The position numbers and the translations under genes were made by a program. Source: Ciona intestinalis (Eukaryota > Chordata > Ascidiacea > Phlebobranchia > Cionidae). From it: DNA of 64,000 bases. Positions 35,201 to 54,700 of this stretch are shown here, piece by piece; positions within the stretch are counted from its first letter, which is position 1, and each line of letters begins with the position of its first letter. The notes under the pieces are model-generated. The model did no database searches and had not been told where the DNA came from. It saw only the letters and a program-made list of their open reading frames with translations. The DNA lies in assembly GCF_000224145.3 (NCBI RefSeq), contig NC_020170.2, positions 4,914,646 to 4,978,645 on the forward strand, in the 5' to 3' direction.

Positions 35201-38200
35201 TAGAAAATGAGTAATTTTATGGTTTTTAAAGACGAATTTAACTAAATATATTAAACTTATAAAAAAATCTTTTTTTTCCAAAAACTTTTTCCAAAAACCA
35301 AAAAAAAAATCTTAAATATTAACAAAATCTGAATTGTCTTTTGTTTTTCTCAAAATATATTCATTTATCTCCAACATCAAACAAGACCCCTCATCCCTTC
35401 TCACCAACATCATTATCTTCCAGATCCAAAGCAGAAGATCGATCTCAACCTCCCAAACCTCATCGATGTTCCGAAACAATCTACTTCCCATCTTCGACGT
35501 TTGCATCTTGCTGTCGTCTCGTTTGCAAGCCATCTCTTGTCACTAGAGGGGGGTATTTCAAACTCGTTTAAACTCGAAAAATCCATGGAGCATGACGCAG
35601 CAGAAAATGCCACAAAAATGCTGACTAAGTTTCAGAGGTATGAGTTTTATTCATGGTTGGCCTAAAATCCGGGATATAACAGCGATACCTTTAAAAGTTT
35701 TTGTTGGGTAATTTTGTTTCTCTTCTTTGCAGTCTTTTAGAGACGGCTCTCTCCTATCTATCACAAACTACAACAGCTGTATCAAACACACACGATGATA
35801 TGACAAGCAGATATTACAGGACACTACAAAACAGACTCAACTCTCTGCTTGATAAGGTGAGGAATATAACTTATCATATTGATGCATTAAATCCACTTGT
35901 TATTTGTGATGAGGTGTTAACTGCCTTATATTAGACAATGAAGAGAAAAATTAGCAATAATATCACGTTCTCTAAAACACAGAGTACAAAGTATTTTAAG
36001 ATTTTGTCAATTCATCTATATTATATACATGTACAGTAGTGCAACAGTAGTGGACCCCCATTTTTTATAAACAACTTGCATTCAAGATAAACAACTATTA
36101 AGTTAAGAATAATAAATAAAATGTATCCCGTATTACCTCAGGTGATATTTAGTAGGGTGGGGTAAGATGGGACATCTTATGCACATAATATCCAAATACC
36201 AACATCATGTTTTAAACAATTAACAACGGTCTATGAGAATCGTGAGGATACGGTTTTATATTTCTTTGAATGTTCTTTGTTTGCTACCAAATGAGTCAAG
36301 AAAGTATATTGAAAAGTTGTCCCATTTTTCCCACTTACTGTATACATAAATGTTCCGTAATGTTAACGTCCTTCTTTTCAGATAAACAATCTACTTCCCT
36401 CTGATACCTTCATGCTCGTAGTAAGTAGTATTCTACATGAACAATCATCCAACACTACAGTGCATAAAGTTATTGAGTTATTTAACGACAGAGTTGCACA
36501 CACTAAACACACACTGACCCCTGATCAGGTAAAACCACTCTGTTTTAAATGTTTAAACATTTCCTGTGATTTGTTTATATTTTTTAAAAATATCTGCTTT
36601 CTAAATGCAGTTTCAGATAGTAGATTTAAATATTTTTGTGGTATATTATTTTAGGATGTTTTGCTAAATATTTGGATATTCTTTTTCATAGTTATAATAC
36701 TATAGAACTAAAAAACTCCTATTGTAAAACTTTAAATATTTCAAAGTTATACAGTAGTAACTCTACATTTGATAAACATAAATCTACTCCCAGGAAAATG
36801 TGTTGCTTCATATTTCTCGTCAACTCATTGTGTTGTGCGGAGACCATGGCACCGACAACCATGGCATGCGTGCCGTGGCTTACACAGGTCTGCGGCACGT
36901 AGCACGAATGTGTGGCATCGGATGTGCCACGCACCTCATTCCAATCTTATCCATGATATGTGACATCACAAAAGAGAAACAACCACCTATACAGGTGAGA
37001 AGTTTACGTTTAACTTATTTAGTCTTTTGTTTCTGTTTAATTTAATAAATAATTTTAATCTTTTTTTGAAAAAACTTATTTTTACAAGTTTTTTACAGTT
37101 ATATTTATTTTTGTAAAGCATTTTTTTAAAATTATCTTAACTCTCTACCGTTTTGTGCAGCAATTTTTTAGAATAATTTTCTGTATATGTAACTGTGTAT
37201 AGAATTATATCTTTGTAATATTAACTCCTGTTTTCAATACAGGTTATATCATCTGCCATGCTTTGTTTGGGTGAATTATTCAGCACATTGAAAGCTCACT
37301 GCATTAGTCACTTACCAAGGTAAATTGCTTACAAACTCTGGCTATATATTTAAATAACACCAAAAACATTTTTTCTAACATTGCTGTATACAGAAAAATA
37401 GATATGTCTTCAATTAAAAATAAAATTTTTATAAAAAAAATTATCTGTTAATTTTAATAACAATTTTTCGCATTGCAGCATAGAGAATAAATTGGTATGT
37501 ATTTAATTCAGTGAATGAATGTAACTTGCTTTATCCTCACGTGGCCAGAAAAAAAAGTCGTTTATAACACAGGTGTTCTGTTTTATAGCTCGATCTAAAT
37601 TAATAAAAAACTTTTATAAAAAATAAACATTTCTTTAATACCAAATTTTCCAGCATTGCCCCATGTCATTGTGATGCTTCTTCACCAATCAAAATCAGAG
37701 AAAAGTTACCACATGACGGCATGTATATTATCAGCCTATCAGAAGTTAGTAGACACCTTACCACATTTCATCAGTCCTTACCTGGTTGGGTTTATTTCAG
37801 AGGTTTGTAAAAGTTTTTTATTTCTGGTCTTTTTTTATTGTTTTTACTTTTAAATTTCAGAATGTTTCAAAAAGTTGGTGTTTGCCGTTTAAACTGGGTT
37901 TTAATGTGCTGTTTTGACTTTGTTGTAATAAAATTTGTATATAGATTAAACATTCCAAAACATTTGTAAAAATTGTAAAAAAGCAATAGAAAATTTAATA
38001 AAGTAAAAATTCAATAAATTATTTTTCCTCTACATCTTTAATTAATAAATGATGAAAATTCTCCTCAGTTGATCTCTGCTTCACCTGCTGCTCTTGAGGA
38101 TCATCCAGATGTTGATCCGGATGCAGGAGAGCCATCTCGAAAGAAGAGGAGGCAGAGGACAAACATTGGAGTCCATTTTACTCCGGATCATTTGGCAACG

Positions 38201-41193
38201 AAAATCTCTTCTGTGTTGAAAGCTATTGCTGGGAAAGTCCCTGCTAGAGTACTGGTACCTATGTTTACCAAGTGCTATGAAAAAGTAAGTCAAAATTATT
38301 TAATACATTTTTGTTTAATGTGTATGGTCTTCTAAAGAGAATAGAGTGTAATAATACATTACCTTTAAGACACAGGTGTGATAAATTGACAATAAATATT
38401 ACGCATCTGTACGTAAATCAACATTGTTTAGTTCAATGTGTTTGACCTTTTTTAACACATTTGATTACATGTAGGGTGTATTTCCACTGTTTATTGTGTA
38501 TGCAACACATTTAAAGTCACTTTGTGACAGGTGTACAATAAATTGACCATAACTTTGTAAAATAAAATGAATTTACCCCATTTTCTGCTACTTAAAGACT
38601 ACAAGTTATTTATAAAATGAGTAAATCATGCAGTTTGACAATCTACAATTATCTTACCTTTATTGCATTTTCAATTTATGAACTTTTTTTGCCAAAACTT
38701 ATTTGTTTTTTCCAAAAATTCTATGAAAACTTATTTTTTCCAGATAAATGCTGAAGAATGGCATTCTGTCCGTGTATTGCTACGTATGGTGGCACACCAT
38801 GTTGCAGTGTTGACCAAACATGATCTCAGTCACTTTGCTTTACCACTGTTTGATTTCTACCTGGAAACACTGGAATATAGAGACAATATGACCATGGTTT
38901 GTTAAAAAATATATTTTTATTCTAATGGATTTTTCGCAAAGATGGTCTGCACTTTGTGTTTTATGTTTAATACAGGCCTATGTCCAATGAAAAAAGCTAA
39001 TCAACTGACACAGCACGTTTTTTTTAATCTGGTCAGAAGTCAAAAAGTAAAAACCAAAGAAAAATAATCTTTACATTGTTTAGATATTGTGTTTCAAATT
39101 GCATATTTATTTTTAAAGAGATTTGGTAAACGTTTTAATAAAATCAGAAAATAAGAGCCAATTTATTCCAATACAAATATATATATAACCACTTATTCAG
39201 GTTGATAAGGATGAAGTTGATTCTGTAGAAGAAGTTTCGGTCAATGGAACAATTTCCCTTCTTCTTAAATTACCTGAAGCTACTTTCAAACCTCTTTTTG
39301 TAAAGGTAGGCTGCATGAATATAACTTATTTATCCGCAGGTAGAATACGGCAGTCATTGTGGCACAAGTGTTCTGTTTTATACACCTTGTGCCAGCTTAT
39401 GAGTTACCAAGTATGTTACCTTTTTCGATTTTTTTATGTGTTGGCTGATAATTTGGACAACCCATTAATCCCAGGTTAGAGCAATTGCCATTAAGCGTCC
39501 AAGGACACATAACCACAATGTAAGACGTGACAGTGATTGCGCAATACCCAATGTGACCAACTAATTTTAGTCGTCACAACATACATGCTTGATAAATATC
39601 CAACAGTTTATGTTTAACCAGGCTTCTTCAGCAATGGAATTCATTCTAATTTCTCCTAATATATTTTTACTTTTAGTCCTCATCACCTGGGTATAATCCT
39701 GGTTTGATGCTTTTACTAATTTTGATTCTTATAGTTGAACCACTGGGGTTGTTCTGATGATGCCACACCAACAAGAACCACCACATTCTATCATTGTACT
39801 TGTGTTATGGCTGGCAAACTTAAAAGTCTTTTCTCTCTCTTTGCTGGCCCTCTCCTAAGTCACATGATGGAATCGCTGAAGCATGAAGAAATTGATCCAG
39901 GTAAAAACTTCATTTTTTTAAGATGTTTTATCCAATTCAGCAGAAAAGTACAATTCTCTGACTATCACTTCTTAGGTAAACAACTTGTTAATTGTTTTAA
40001 ATGTATTTTCTGCAATAAATTGCATTTGGGCAAAAAAGTTGTGTAATTTGGACAAAAAAAAACATTTTTTCATGATATTTATCTAATTTACCAAAAACTG
40101 CACCTAAAAAGCGAAATTACAATTTCCGTTCCTATTAATTCAGAAAATGTCACTCGATGTCGCTATGTAGTTGAGACATTTAAACTCACACTGCTTCACT
40201 CAAGTTCAAACTTTATGACGCAACAAAGGTTTGATATGACAGCGGGCGTGTTGGTTGATCAGGTGATTAGTTGATTAAAATGTTGCTGTATTAGACTAAT
40301 TTTAAATAGAACAAAAGCATTTTATATATATGGTATATTTAAAAAACACAAATATAATATACCAGCTGAATCTGAAAAAGAATACTGTATTACAATATGC
40401 CTGGCATATGTAACAAAATAAAAGAATATATGAATGTAATTTATTTACCCTCGCGAGGCAAGAACAGTTTTTTAACACAAGTGTTCTGTTTCATACACCT
40501 CGTGTCCGCTTACAAGTCACCATGTATGTAACTATAGTATGTAGGTCATGATTTTGCGAGGATTTTAAAATAGTTTTGAATAGTAGGAAATTTTGATTTA
40601 TTTTTAGCTGGAAAAATCTCAACTAGACAATGAAATGCTACAAGATTACATCATCAATTACATCATACCCTGTATTGGCCAACTGGTGATGTCATCAAGG
40701 AATGATGTTGCCTGGCAACCACTAAACTACCAGATTTTGCTCAAAATGCGTCACAAAAATCCAGAGGTCTGTTTTTCAAATTCTGTTTGCAATTTTTGCT
40801 GTTTTTTATATTACAAACGTTCTGATAAAGTTACAAAAAATGCTATTTTTATCATCGATTTGCTCACTTCATATCACAGGTTCGGTTACACGCACTAGAA
40901 ACCTTGCTAGTAGTTGCAGAGAAACTGGGAGACGATTATATGGTTTTGTTGCCAGAAACTATACCTTTCCTAGCTGAACTCATGGAAGGTGAGCTTTTTT
41001 GTTCAAAAGTAAAATTAAAATATTTTTTGATGTACTTTTTTTGTTTCTTTAAAAAATTTGCCAGAAACTTAGTGTTAAAAGTAAAATTTTTGACTTTTTT
41101 TCAGATGAAAATGATAATGTTGAAAAGCGCTGTCATGCAGTGATCAAACGAATGGAAGAAGTCTTAGGAGAACCACTACAAAAATATTTCTAA
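23264..41193 (+). CDS. HEATR1: HEATR1 / UTP10, U3 snoRNP small-subunit processome protein
   Basis: Exons: 23264-23405, 23674-23893, 24230-24371, 24566-24667, 24791-24922, 25191-25399, 25699-25826, 26249-26345, 26600-26804, 27101-27298, 27657-27739, 27958-28909, 29251-29369, 29687-29805, 30043-30149, 30431-30656, 30860-30990, 31324-31465, 32007-32095, 32254-32427, 32911-33006, 33325-33459, 34054-34145, 34499-34622, 34911-35070, 35424-35637, 35733-35856, 36382-36528, 36794-36994, 37243-37319, 37479-37498, 37654-37802, 38069-38284, 38744-38896, 39201-39305, 39735-39900, 40144-40262, 40608-40766, 40880-40988, 41105-41193. They join in frame to about 2123 residues; human HEATR1 is about 2144. The start MTSLSEQLRRLALP and end VLGEPLQKYF match the family closely. 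ETLPHFISPYL-type and LFSLFAGPL motifs mark the C-terminal BP28CT region. It is a HEAT-repeat solenoid acting in nucleolar 18S pre-rRNA processing and rDNA transcription. No break is seen. Confidence 0.93.
31113..31160. repeat. Short tandem duplication in HEATR1 intron
   Basis: TTACAAAAGCTAAAGTGAAA occurs twice back to back. Confidence 0.8.
31483..31680. repeat. Imperfect tandem repeat in HEATR1 intron
   Basis: The phrase TGCTGTAAGATG followed by a T-rich TTTTCTTATGCGTTTTAT-like stretch recurs at least three times with roughly 65-base spacing. A fourth, partial unit starts TGTTGTAAGATGG. It starts immediately after the exon ending at 31465. Confidence 0.7.
31790..31940. repeat. MITE family A, diverged partial copy
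   Basis: GATCGTGTTTTAAACAATTA and CTTTGTTTACTACCAA blocks with degraded ends, in a HEATR1 intron. Confidence 0.65.
32731..32870. repeat. Dispersed repeat family C
   Basis: GATCTGGTGCTACGAAAACG, then a TATATTTCGCCTAAATGGCATC block. Related sequence recurs at 45840-46010 and 53667-53780. It is non-coding. Shorter resemblances occur near 26415, 27808 and 29570. Confidence 0.6.
33495..33690. repeat. Diverged ~100 bp direct duplication in HEATR1 intron
   Basis: Two blocks share AGTTAA(G/A)CTTT, AAAGACTA or AAAGGACTA, TATATATAA, GCTGC and a (A/C)GCGTTATA- or ACGCATATTATAC-type ending in the same order. Confidence 0.55.
36151..36346. repeat. MITE family A, full copy
   Basis: TAGTAGGGTGGGGTAAGATG at the left and TTGTCCCATTTTTCCCACTT at the right, in a HEATR1 intron just upstream of the exon at 36382. 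Confidence 0.85.
37479..37498 (+). CDS. HEATR1: HEATR1 micro-exon (20 nt)
   Basis: The flanking exons end in phase 2 (37319) and need phase 1 (37654). Joining them directly would shift the well-conserved downstream frame. A 20-base exon between ATTGCAG and GTATTT restores it and adds SIENKLVS across the joins. The stronger-looking donor GTATGT, four bases earlier, would break the frame. Confidence 0.55.
37511..37592 (-). repeat. SINE family B, 3' fragment beside a splice donor
   Basis: GTGAATGAATGTAACTTGCT starts about 12 bases after the donor of the micro-exon at 37479-37498 and makes up about half of that 155-base intron. Confidence 0.75.
39314..39545 (-). repeat. SINE family B, long copy beside a splice donor
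   Basis: Starts about 9 bases after the donor at 39305 (ATGAATATAACTTATTTATC). It continues through CTTGTGCCAGCTTATGAGTT and GGACAACCCATTAATCCCAG, and fills more than half of the intron. Confidence 0.75.
40426..40531 (-). repeat. SINE family B, 3' half
   Basis: TGAATGTAATTTATTTACCC, then CACCTCGTGTCCGCTTACAA, in a HEATR1 intron. Confidence 0.75.
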
Positions 41194-41299
41194 TTCCCCT
41201 TAAGGTCTGAGACGCCCTTGAAATTCTGATATCAAGATTTCTTTGTTGGGAGGTTTTTTATGCGAAGAAATAATTTCAAAACGTTTCGGATTTAAATCT

Positions 41300-47810
<6,511 letters not shown>

Positions 47811-48760
47811 TCTGCCGTTGTACAAGCACTGACTGAGAACTCCGTTTCAGCTTGGATGATTGTGCGAAAAGTCGAGGTCAAAAAGTCAAATTTTTCGATC
47901 GGTCATCAATTTTTATTGCTTTATGCTTTTACCGTCGCTCGACGCTGCCACGCGGGCATTCTAGAATTTAAAAATAGAACTCACTCCGATTTAAAATTCG
48001 ATCTAAATCGTTTCTTAAGAAGATAAAAAAGCCCGAAATGCTAACAGGATTATTTCATCGACTTTTGCACCTTTATGTATGGAAGTGATTTGAGTTTACT
48101 GTCAAATTCAAACCACAAACTACGATTTATCGATCCCTTCACACCTTTATAGAGCTTCTCGCACATTTTCATTTAACAAGTCGATTTGAATATAGTTCAC
48201 ATTTTCCTGATTTTGATATAGGCATTTTTAGAAAAATCTTTTTATTTGACAAACTGTGAGGCCTTACGGATGCAGGGTTCGAGGCTCGCTGCTGGTGGTT
48301 CTTGGTCTGAATGTTTATGGTTATAATTTTGACCTATATAACGATTTATTTTTACATTGCTGGTGATGCTGGAACAAACTACCTATATTGTCATAATTGT
48401 AACCCCAAAGCACATATGTCTATAGTTCTGGCCACAATACAGTATACTAGTTTTAAGAAAACATATTCAAAGAGATAAAGCTTAAGCTTTTATTTAGCTA
48501 TGTTGTTGAACAGCAGAGGCAAGTTAACAAATACGGGGATTGCGAAAACAGATAACTTGTTGTTGGTTAAATAATCGAGCGAGCCATTCAATTAGATTTA
48601 TCACGGAATTGAACTTTTCCAGGTTACTGAAAGGAACAATAAAATCGGTTCACGATTCGTGAATTGTTTCGTGATTCATGATTTCGCTCATATGACAAGA
48701 AAGGGAAGAACGTCACGCCAACCAGTGGCGATTTAATGCGATAAATAAAGTGCAGGGAAG
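47811..48760. other. Intergenic stretch between latrophilin 3' end and protease 5' end
   Basis: Holds the protease promoter and the latrophilin 3' UTR, both on the minus strand. A short SINE-head remnant (GGGTTCGAGGCTCGCTGCTG) is near 48280. No gene seen. Confidence 0.5.
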
Positions 48761-51700
48761 TTATAAGTTGGTAACCATACTGATACCACCCGTTCGTAAA
48801 TCAATCCGGGCCTTGGTACCGGCCGCTGCCGTGCCCGGTAATGTATATGAAGTGTTACGGTGCTCAAGATGATCAGAATGTCGGCTTTCCTCGCTCTCTT
48901 GTCGTCGTCTAGCGTTAGCAAGGATGACTTTTGGGTCCGTGGTCGTTTTACGCGAGTTTCGTTTCCCGTAGCTCGGGTTTACCGAGCGGGGGTTCGAACC
49001 CGGAACCGCCGCCCAACTGGACACAGTGCCGGTTGGACTAAGTCGGTCAACGGCGTCGCTTGGTAAGCAAGGTTCGGTTTCGTGGCTTGGGTATTGTCCA
49101 TACGACTGTGGTTGACTTGTGGAGGCGGCAAGCTCGTCATATAGTTGCGTTATTTCACTTTCGTGGTCTACGACACTGCGACTGCTTTGTGCAGATGTTA
49201 AAAGTTCCACTTCGCGATCGTTCTCGGAAGAGCTATCCGACGCGTCGGATGCTGGGTCCTCATGCACACTGCCGACTGATTTTCGCACACTGTTGGCAAC
49301 CGAGGGGTTCGAGTGAATATTTCTCAGTCGGGTTTGCTCCTCGCTTATTAGGGGAACTGAACGAACCAATAAGTTAGATGGTGGAGTAGGAGGGAGTTCT
49401 CCTGAATCATTAGGGTTGGCGCAAAGATGGTTTGGCTGTTGTGAGTCTGTATCATAACCCTGGTCTGTGGAAAGTGGATCCGAACTGCGACCAGTTCTCG
49501 CCGTGTTGTAATAACACCCACAATTGTTTGGGTCCCTTAACCCAGACGTTCCCATCTTGATGTACTTTCTCCCGATGGAGGAATTCTCTCGACTCTTCCC
49601 AAGCGTATCCTCCCCAGACTCCACATCATTAAGACATCGGAGTCTGGGCTGAGGTTTTGTATGTTGAACGTCGGATGAGCTTCCTGCTAGTGATTGCTGG
49701 GGTGTGGATACATGAACTACTCGTGGTTCGACGTCCTCATATCGATGACGATACGGTACAGCAGAAGGACACTGTGAAATAATTGAAATATTAGTTTGCG
49801 TGTAAAGGAGGATCCTAGTTAAAACCAAACGTTTCTCTCTTGTTTAAAAAAATGTTATTCTCTTCTCACAGGATGTTCTTATAATATATCGAAAGTATGT
49901 TTTGGATCAAATTTAACATGAAAGATGCCGAATCTTGTTTTCTCTTATTAAAAAAATGCCATTTTCTTTTGTTTAAAACCTTGTCGTTTTCTGTTGCTAA
50001 AAAATTGAGGTTTTCTTTTGTTAAAAATGTTGTTTTTTCTTGTTTGAAAATGTCGGCCCAACTTACTTGCTCGCAGAGGTGGCCGTTTGGGGTTGAGCTT
50101 CCATCTGCTGATGCCATGCGTAGGGAGTCGGTGAATGGGCCAAGTGTTTCGTATAGGTGGGGGTTGGTATTGGTGTAAGATCTGTGTGTTTCACATGACG
50201 GGTGATGGGGATGCTGTCGCAGTGGACTTCTCAGTTGTTCGCATTCGTGCAAGTGATCGTATCGACCAGAACATTGTGAATGGGCGAGAGAACATTCACA
50301 ATACTGCGGTTTTTCGTAATGAGTGTTGGGGTGCTGGCCATCGAAGCAAGTTCGGCTGTTAGAGTGCAAGTACTGGTTGCATGGCGGTCCAGCGCTGCGG
50401 CAAGCGACCGATGTAGGCAATTTCGGCTCTGTAAAAGAAATCATAGTGTAAATATACATGTTTAAAATCGTATCAATAAAAAAATCAACATAAAAAGCCT
50501 CCCGCTAAAAAAATTAAACATAAATTATCATCTTAAAACAAAATGGCCCTACCTGTGTCGTCGAAGACGTTGTTCGATCTGATTGGTCCATGCGTCATGC
50601 ATCGTTGCTCCCTGCTGACGTTGCTAGAGGCAACAAGATCGTGAGGCAGGGACATGGAGGTGGAGGCGGCCGTCCTCCCCTCCTCCTTCATGGCGGCAGT
50701 TTTAGACAATCCTAATGTTTGGGAGTTGTGGACAGGGAGTAAAGCGCCGGATGCAGAAGAGCCTGGAATTCAAATTAAAGGTTATAGAAAACTTGGCATA
50801 ATAAGATGAGTTTCGTTAGCATATACTGTGTTATAACGAGTAGAGTACTGTGGGGTAAAATGACATTAACATATACTATCCCGAAAAAAATAACTCTTCA
50901 ATGGTACACCATTCGTTTTTTTTGTCTGTTACAGCACTTTCCTATAACGCGGATACTTATAACAACGACGGTGGATAAATCGTATCGATTATTACCTGCA
51001 GTGAAATGATAGGCCGAGTAACTTGTGCCATCATGGCGCATAGTGGGGTCCGTGGAGACCAATCTTACACCACTTGTACCGTCTATTATACCACGTGTTG
51101 TTCTGTGTCGACCGTTTGGTCGGTGAGGCGAAGTTTTTAAGCCAGGGAAGCATTTCCCGTACACCTGTCGTACCTGTGGCAAAACAGGGTTAGATTTTTA
51201 AGTAATCGTAAATTAGTAAGGGTTTAAGAAAATCTTCAATGATGTCAGAAGTTAGCAAAAAACTAAATCAAGTAATTAGTTTTTCAAGAAAAACTAAAAT
51301 CATCGCTGGTGTTATGTAGAAATTACTTTTATTTAACGTAAGTGCGTTTTTCTAGATGTATACTCACGTCAACTGGGATAAGGCAGTACAACAGACAGCA
51401 ACCGAGTGCGTGGAAGGCGCAGAACACGCAGAAGAGGCAAGCAGAAAGTTGAGGCTCGACTTTACTGACCCACATCACGCCAAAGCTCCACATCAAACAA
51501 AGCAAGCAAGTTAACACGCATGCCTTTGCAGCACCAGTCCTGTGAGCAAATTGTTGCGGTGAGTTGAGATCTATTTTGCCGCCGAAATATGACGGTACAG
51601 GAAATCAACGAGTTTTTTGTTCGTTCTTTGTCTAACCCAGTGGTCGCTAATGGGTTGTCCAAAATATCAGCCACATATAAAAAAATGAAAAATCTAATAC

Positions 51701-54700
51701 AAATAATCCCCCACATAGTTACATTTGTGGTAACTCGTAAGCTATCGCGAGGTGTATGAAACAGAACCCCCGTGTTATAACGACTGTTGTTTTCCGGCCA
51801 CGCGGGGATAAAGCAAGTTTCTTTCATTCATTCCTACCTGGTGACCTTTGCTTCTACAATTTCAGGGAAGTTGGTGTTGTATGAATGGAGTTTGTATAAA
51901 ACTAGGAAGAGGAAGACGACCGAAAAACTGATGAGAATCGAACACGGGCCAATAAAACTCCATATGAAGTCGCTGTTTGAGTTCAGCCAGCACCTACAGG
52001 TGGTACGTTCTATGTTATTGTTTATGCTTCACGGTACAGTATACGTTAAACGTGCGTTTAGAGTGCACAAAACCTAAAGACCTACACACTAAAATGTTAC
52101 TTATTATAGAATACATAAAACAAGCGTTTGCGTCAAACGTTAAATGTCAATATGTTATTCCTTATAAATTGCGAAAAGCACGCGTTTTTACTAAACGTTC
52201 ATTAAAGAGTGCTTGAAATGCGTATGTACGTCAAACGTTATGCGTCCGTTATGCGAATGAACAGTTTCACTTACGCGTCATTGCTTCCGTATCCGTCGTG
52301 GTTCACTGCCGCACTGACCATGACAACGGCCGCCGGTAAACCATACCCGGTGATGTAGTACCATTTCCACCTGTTATTACGTGTCAATACGTCATTGAGG
52401 GCAGCTAGTAAGTGATACGCTTCCAGTGTTGACCAGGTGAAAACGCTGAGAATTCCAAAGTGTAGAATGCCAGCTACGACGCTGCAGAGCTGTAGGAAAC
52501 AAAAGGAATTGGAACACTGCTGTCAAAATAATTTTCCAGTACAAATTTTCATTCAAAAAGAATTTGGAAAATTTTATTTAAAGCTATTTACTAAGAATTC
52601 TAAAGGTAAACTCAATTTCATTGTCGATTTCATTAGCGTCAAACTTCGACCGCAAAAGTCACATTACGAGCAAAGTCCTATACCGTACCGTTGGCGTGTT
52701 CACTTTATTGATTCCGCATAGAAACACGACTTGAGATAAAAGTAACGACGCCACCAGGTTCTTGTGTATGGTGTTAACATCGAGGCTTTTGCTGTGGGAT
52801 TATAAATCGTTAAAAAAGCTCTCGGTGCGAAAATTTTGACAGCTAGTGTGAATCAATGCAATAAAATGTGGAATTAAATATAAAGAATGTCTGCTGGGTT
52901 TAATACAATTTTGGTATTTTATAAAAAAGACAGAAATATTAAACATAGTTAAACCACAAAAACTAACTTAGCCTAAAGCCAATTCCTATAACAAAAACTT
53001 TGCTTATTCATATAACATATTGTCGAATATGTTGGGCAATCAAAAAATACCGAAAAAAATACCGAAATTCCCAATATAAATTTCAAATCAATAAAAAAAG
53101 TCATCACAGTTTTTGCCTGTTACCTGTAAACTATCAGAGTGACTTCCACAAAGACAAGCATGATGGCAGCAGTTACAAGACCAGCACGAACAACGTTCAA
53201 GTAAATGAAAGGTTGGGTTGAGGGTTGAACTATTGGAGGGTTGGACACATCAGCGCCCATTGCAGGGAAAGGTTCATTTGACGATAAAACTACAAAGTTG
53301 GTCATATGGTCACATTCACATGTACTATGAGTGCTGTTGCCTGACGTTCGTCTGCAGCCTGCTCGCCACCATTTACCACTGTAAAGAAAGATTAGTTACT
53401 TCTGCTACCAGGCATAATGTCAATATGAAAAAAACAACAAAATTTGTCAAATTGCCGACCAAACGTTGGAAATACAGTATGATTCTTTGCCACAAAAAGT
53501 TTTTGTAGGGAAATATTCGGGCATTTTTACAACGGTGCACTTCTGTATCGCATAGCTGCCAATAGAGACATTAGCTCACCGTCGAAATTGGCGTTGAAAT
53601 TGTTTGGATGTATAATTTATAACTCTCACACCACGATGTACTGTAAAAATAGCCAACTTGGCATTAAAGATCTGGTGCTACGAACAGACGAAATTCAAGT
53701 CCAGTAAATTGTATAAGAGATATATTTCGCTCAAACGGCATTGGCATCATCAGCCCCTTTTAAATAGAATTCTACCCATGCAGGCACTGTATGAATGTTA
53801 TGTAATCTTACCTGTTATCCCAGTATGCGCACACATGATGTCGAAAGCCAACATTGCGATGCTGTAGTGTCATCTGTATCGGTTTCTTTAGCTCCACCTC
53901 GTGACCGGAGGAAGATGATAAAACCGGGGAGTTATTTGAACTGATGTTGATTGAACGCATCGAGATGCTGATAACTTGCGAATCCACCGGTTTTCTCGGC
54001 GACCCAATGCTGTTCTTATCTTCCATATAAATCCCAAGTGTTTTGCACGAAATAAAGACCACAGCTAACTTGTCAGAGGACCCCGGGTTCGAAGCCTCAA
54101 CAAGGGCTAAATTGTTCACTTTAACTGTATCACTGTGCCCCGTTCTCCAATGAGTAAAGTGTTCTTTAGGATCACTGCCGCCTGTCGCCCGGGTCCTTGC
54201 TTTAGACTGGAATTTTCTAGATTTCGCCGATGAGGGCAAATCAATTGGTGCCACTTTTATCCCAAGCGTGACGAACGGCTGCGACCAGTTGACATTATTA
54301 ACCTGCCCAGTTCGTGACGTAGCCATTGATGACGTAGGAGGAGGAGGAGGAATTTCCGTTGCCATATCCTTAGCAAGAAGGTAAGACGCATCTTCCAAAA
54401 TCGTAGCCAGCTGCACTGCCAGTTGTGTCTAAATAAATTAAATTCATGAGTAAAGGTCGTTTGCTACTACAAAGGCACAGAGGGTCACGCTACACCGTAC
54501 CTGTACAACTTCCCCCAACCCTTTCCACGTCGGTGTAAGTACCGGGTCCAACAGCAAACTAGCAGCTTTTAAAGTCGAGTCTGTGATTGTAGCTGCGGAA
54601 CTTAAGGGTTCGTGTTCCGCGTGGTCTAAGAAATCTGTCCAAACACGATGTTTAAATCACGAACGAGGTGCCTACTACGTTATCCTACTATACCAAACTT

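Noticed and set aside
37479-37494. 16-nt version of the HEATR1 micro-exon using donor GTATGT
   Set aside because: It would put the next, well-conserved exon in the wrong frame; the 20-nt version keeps it.
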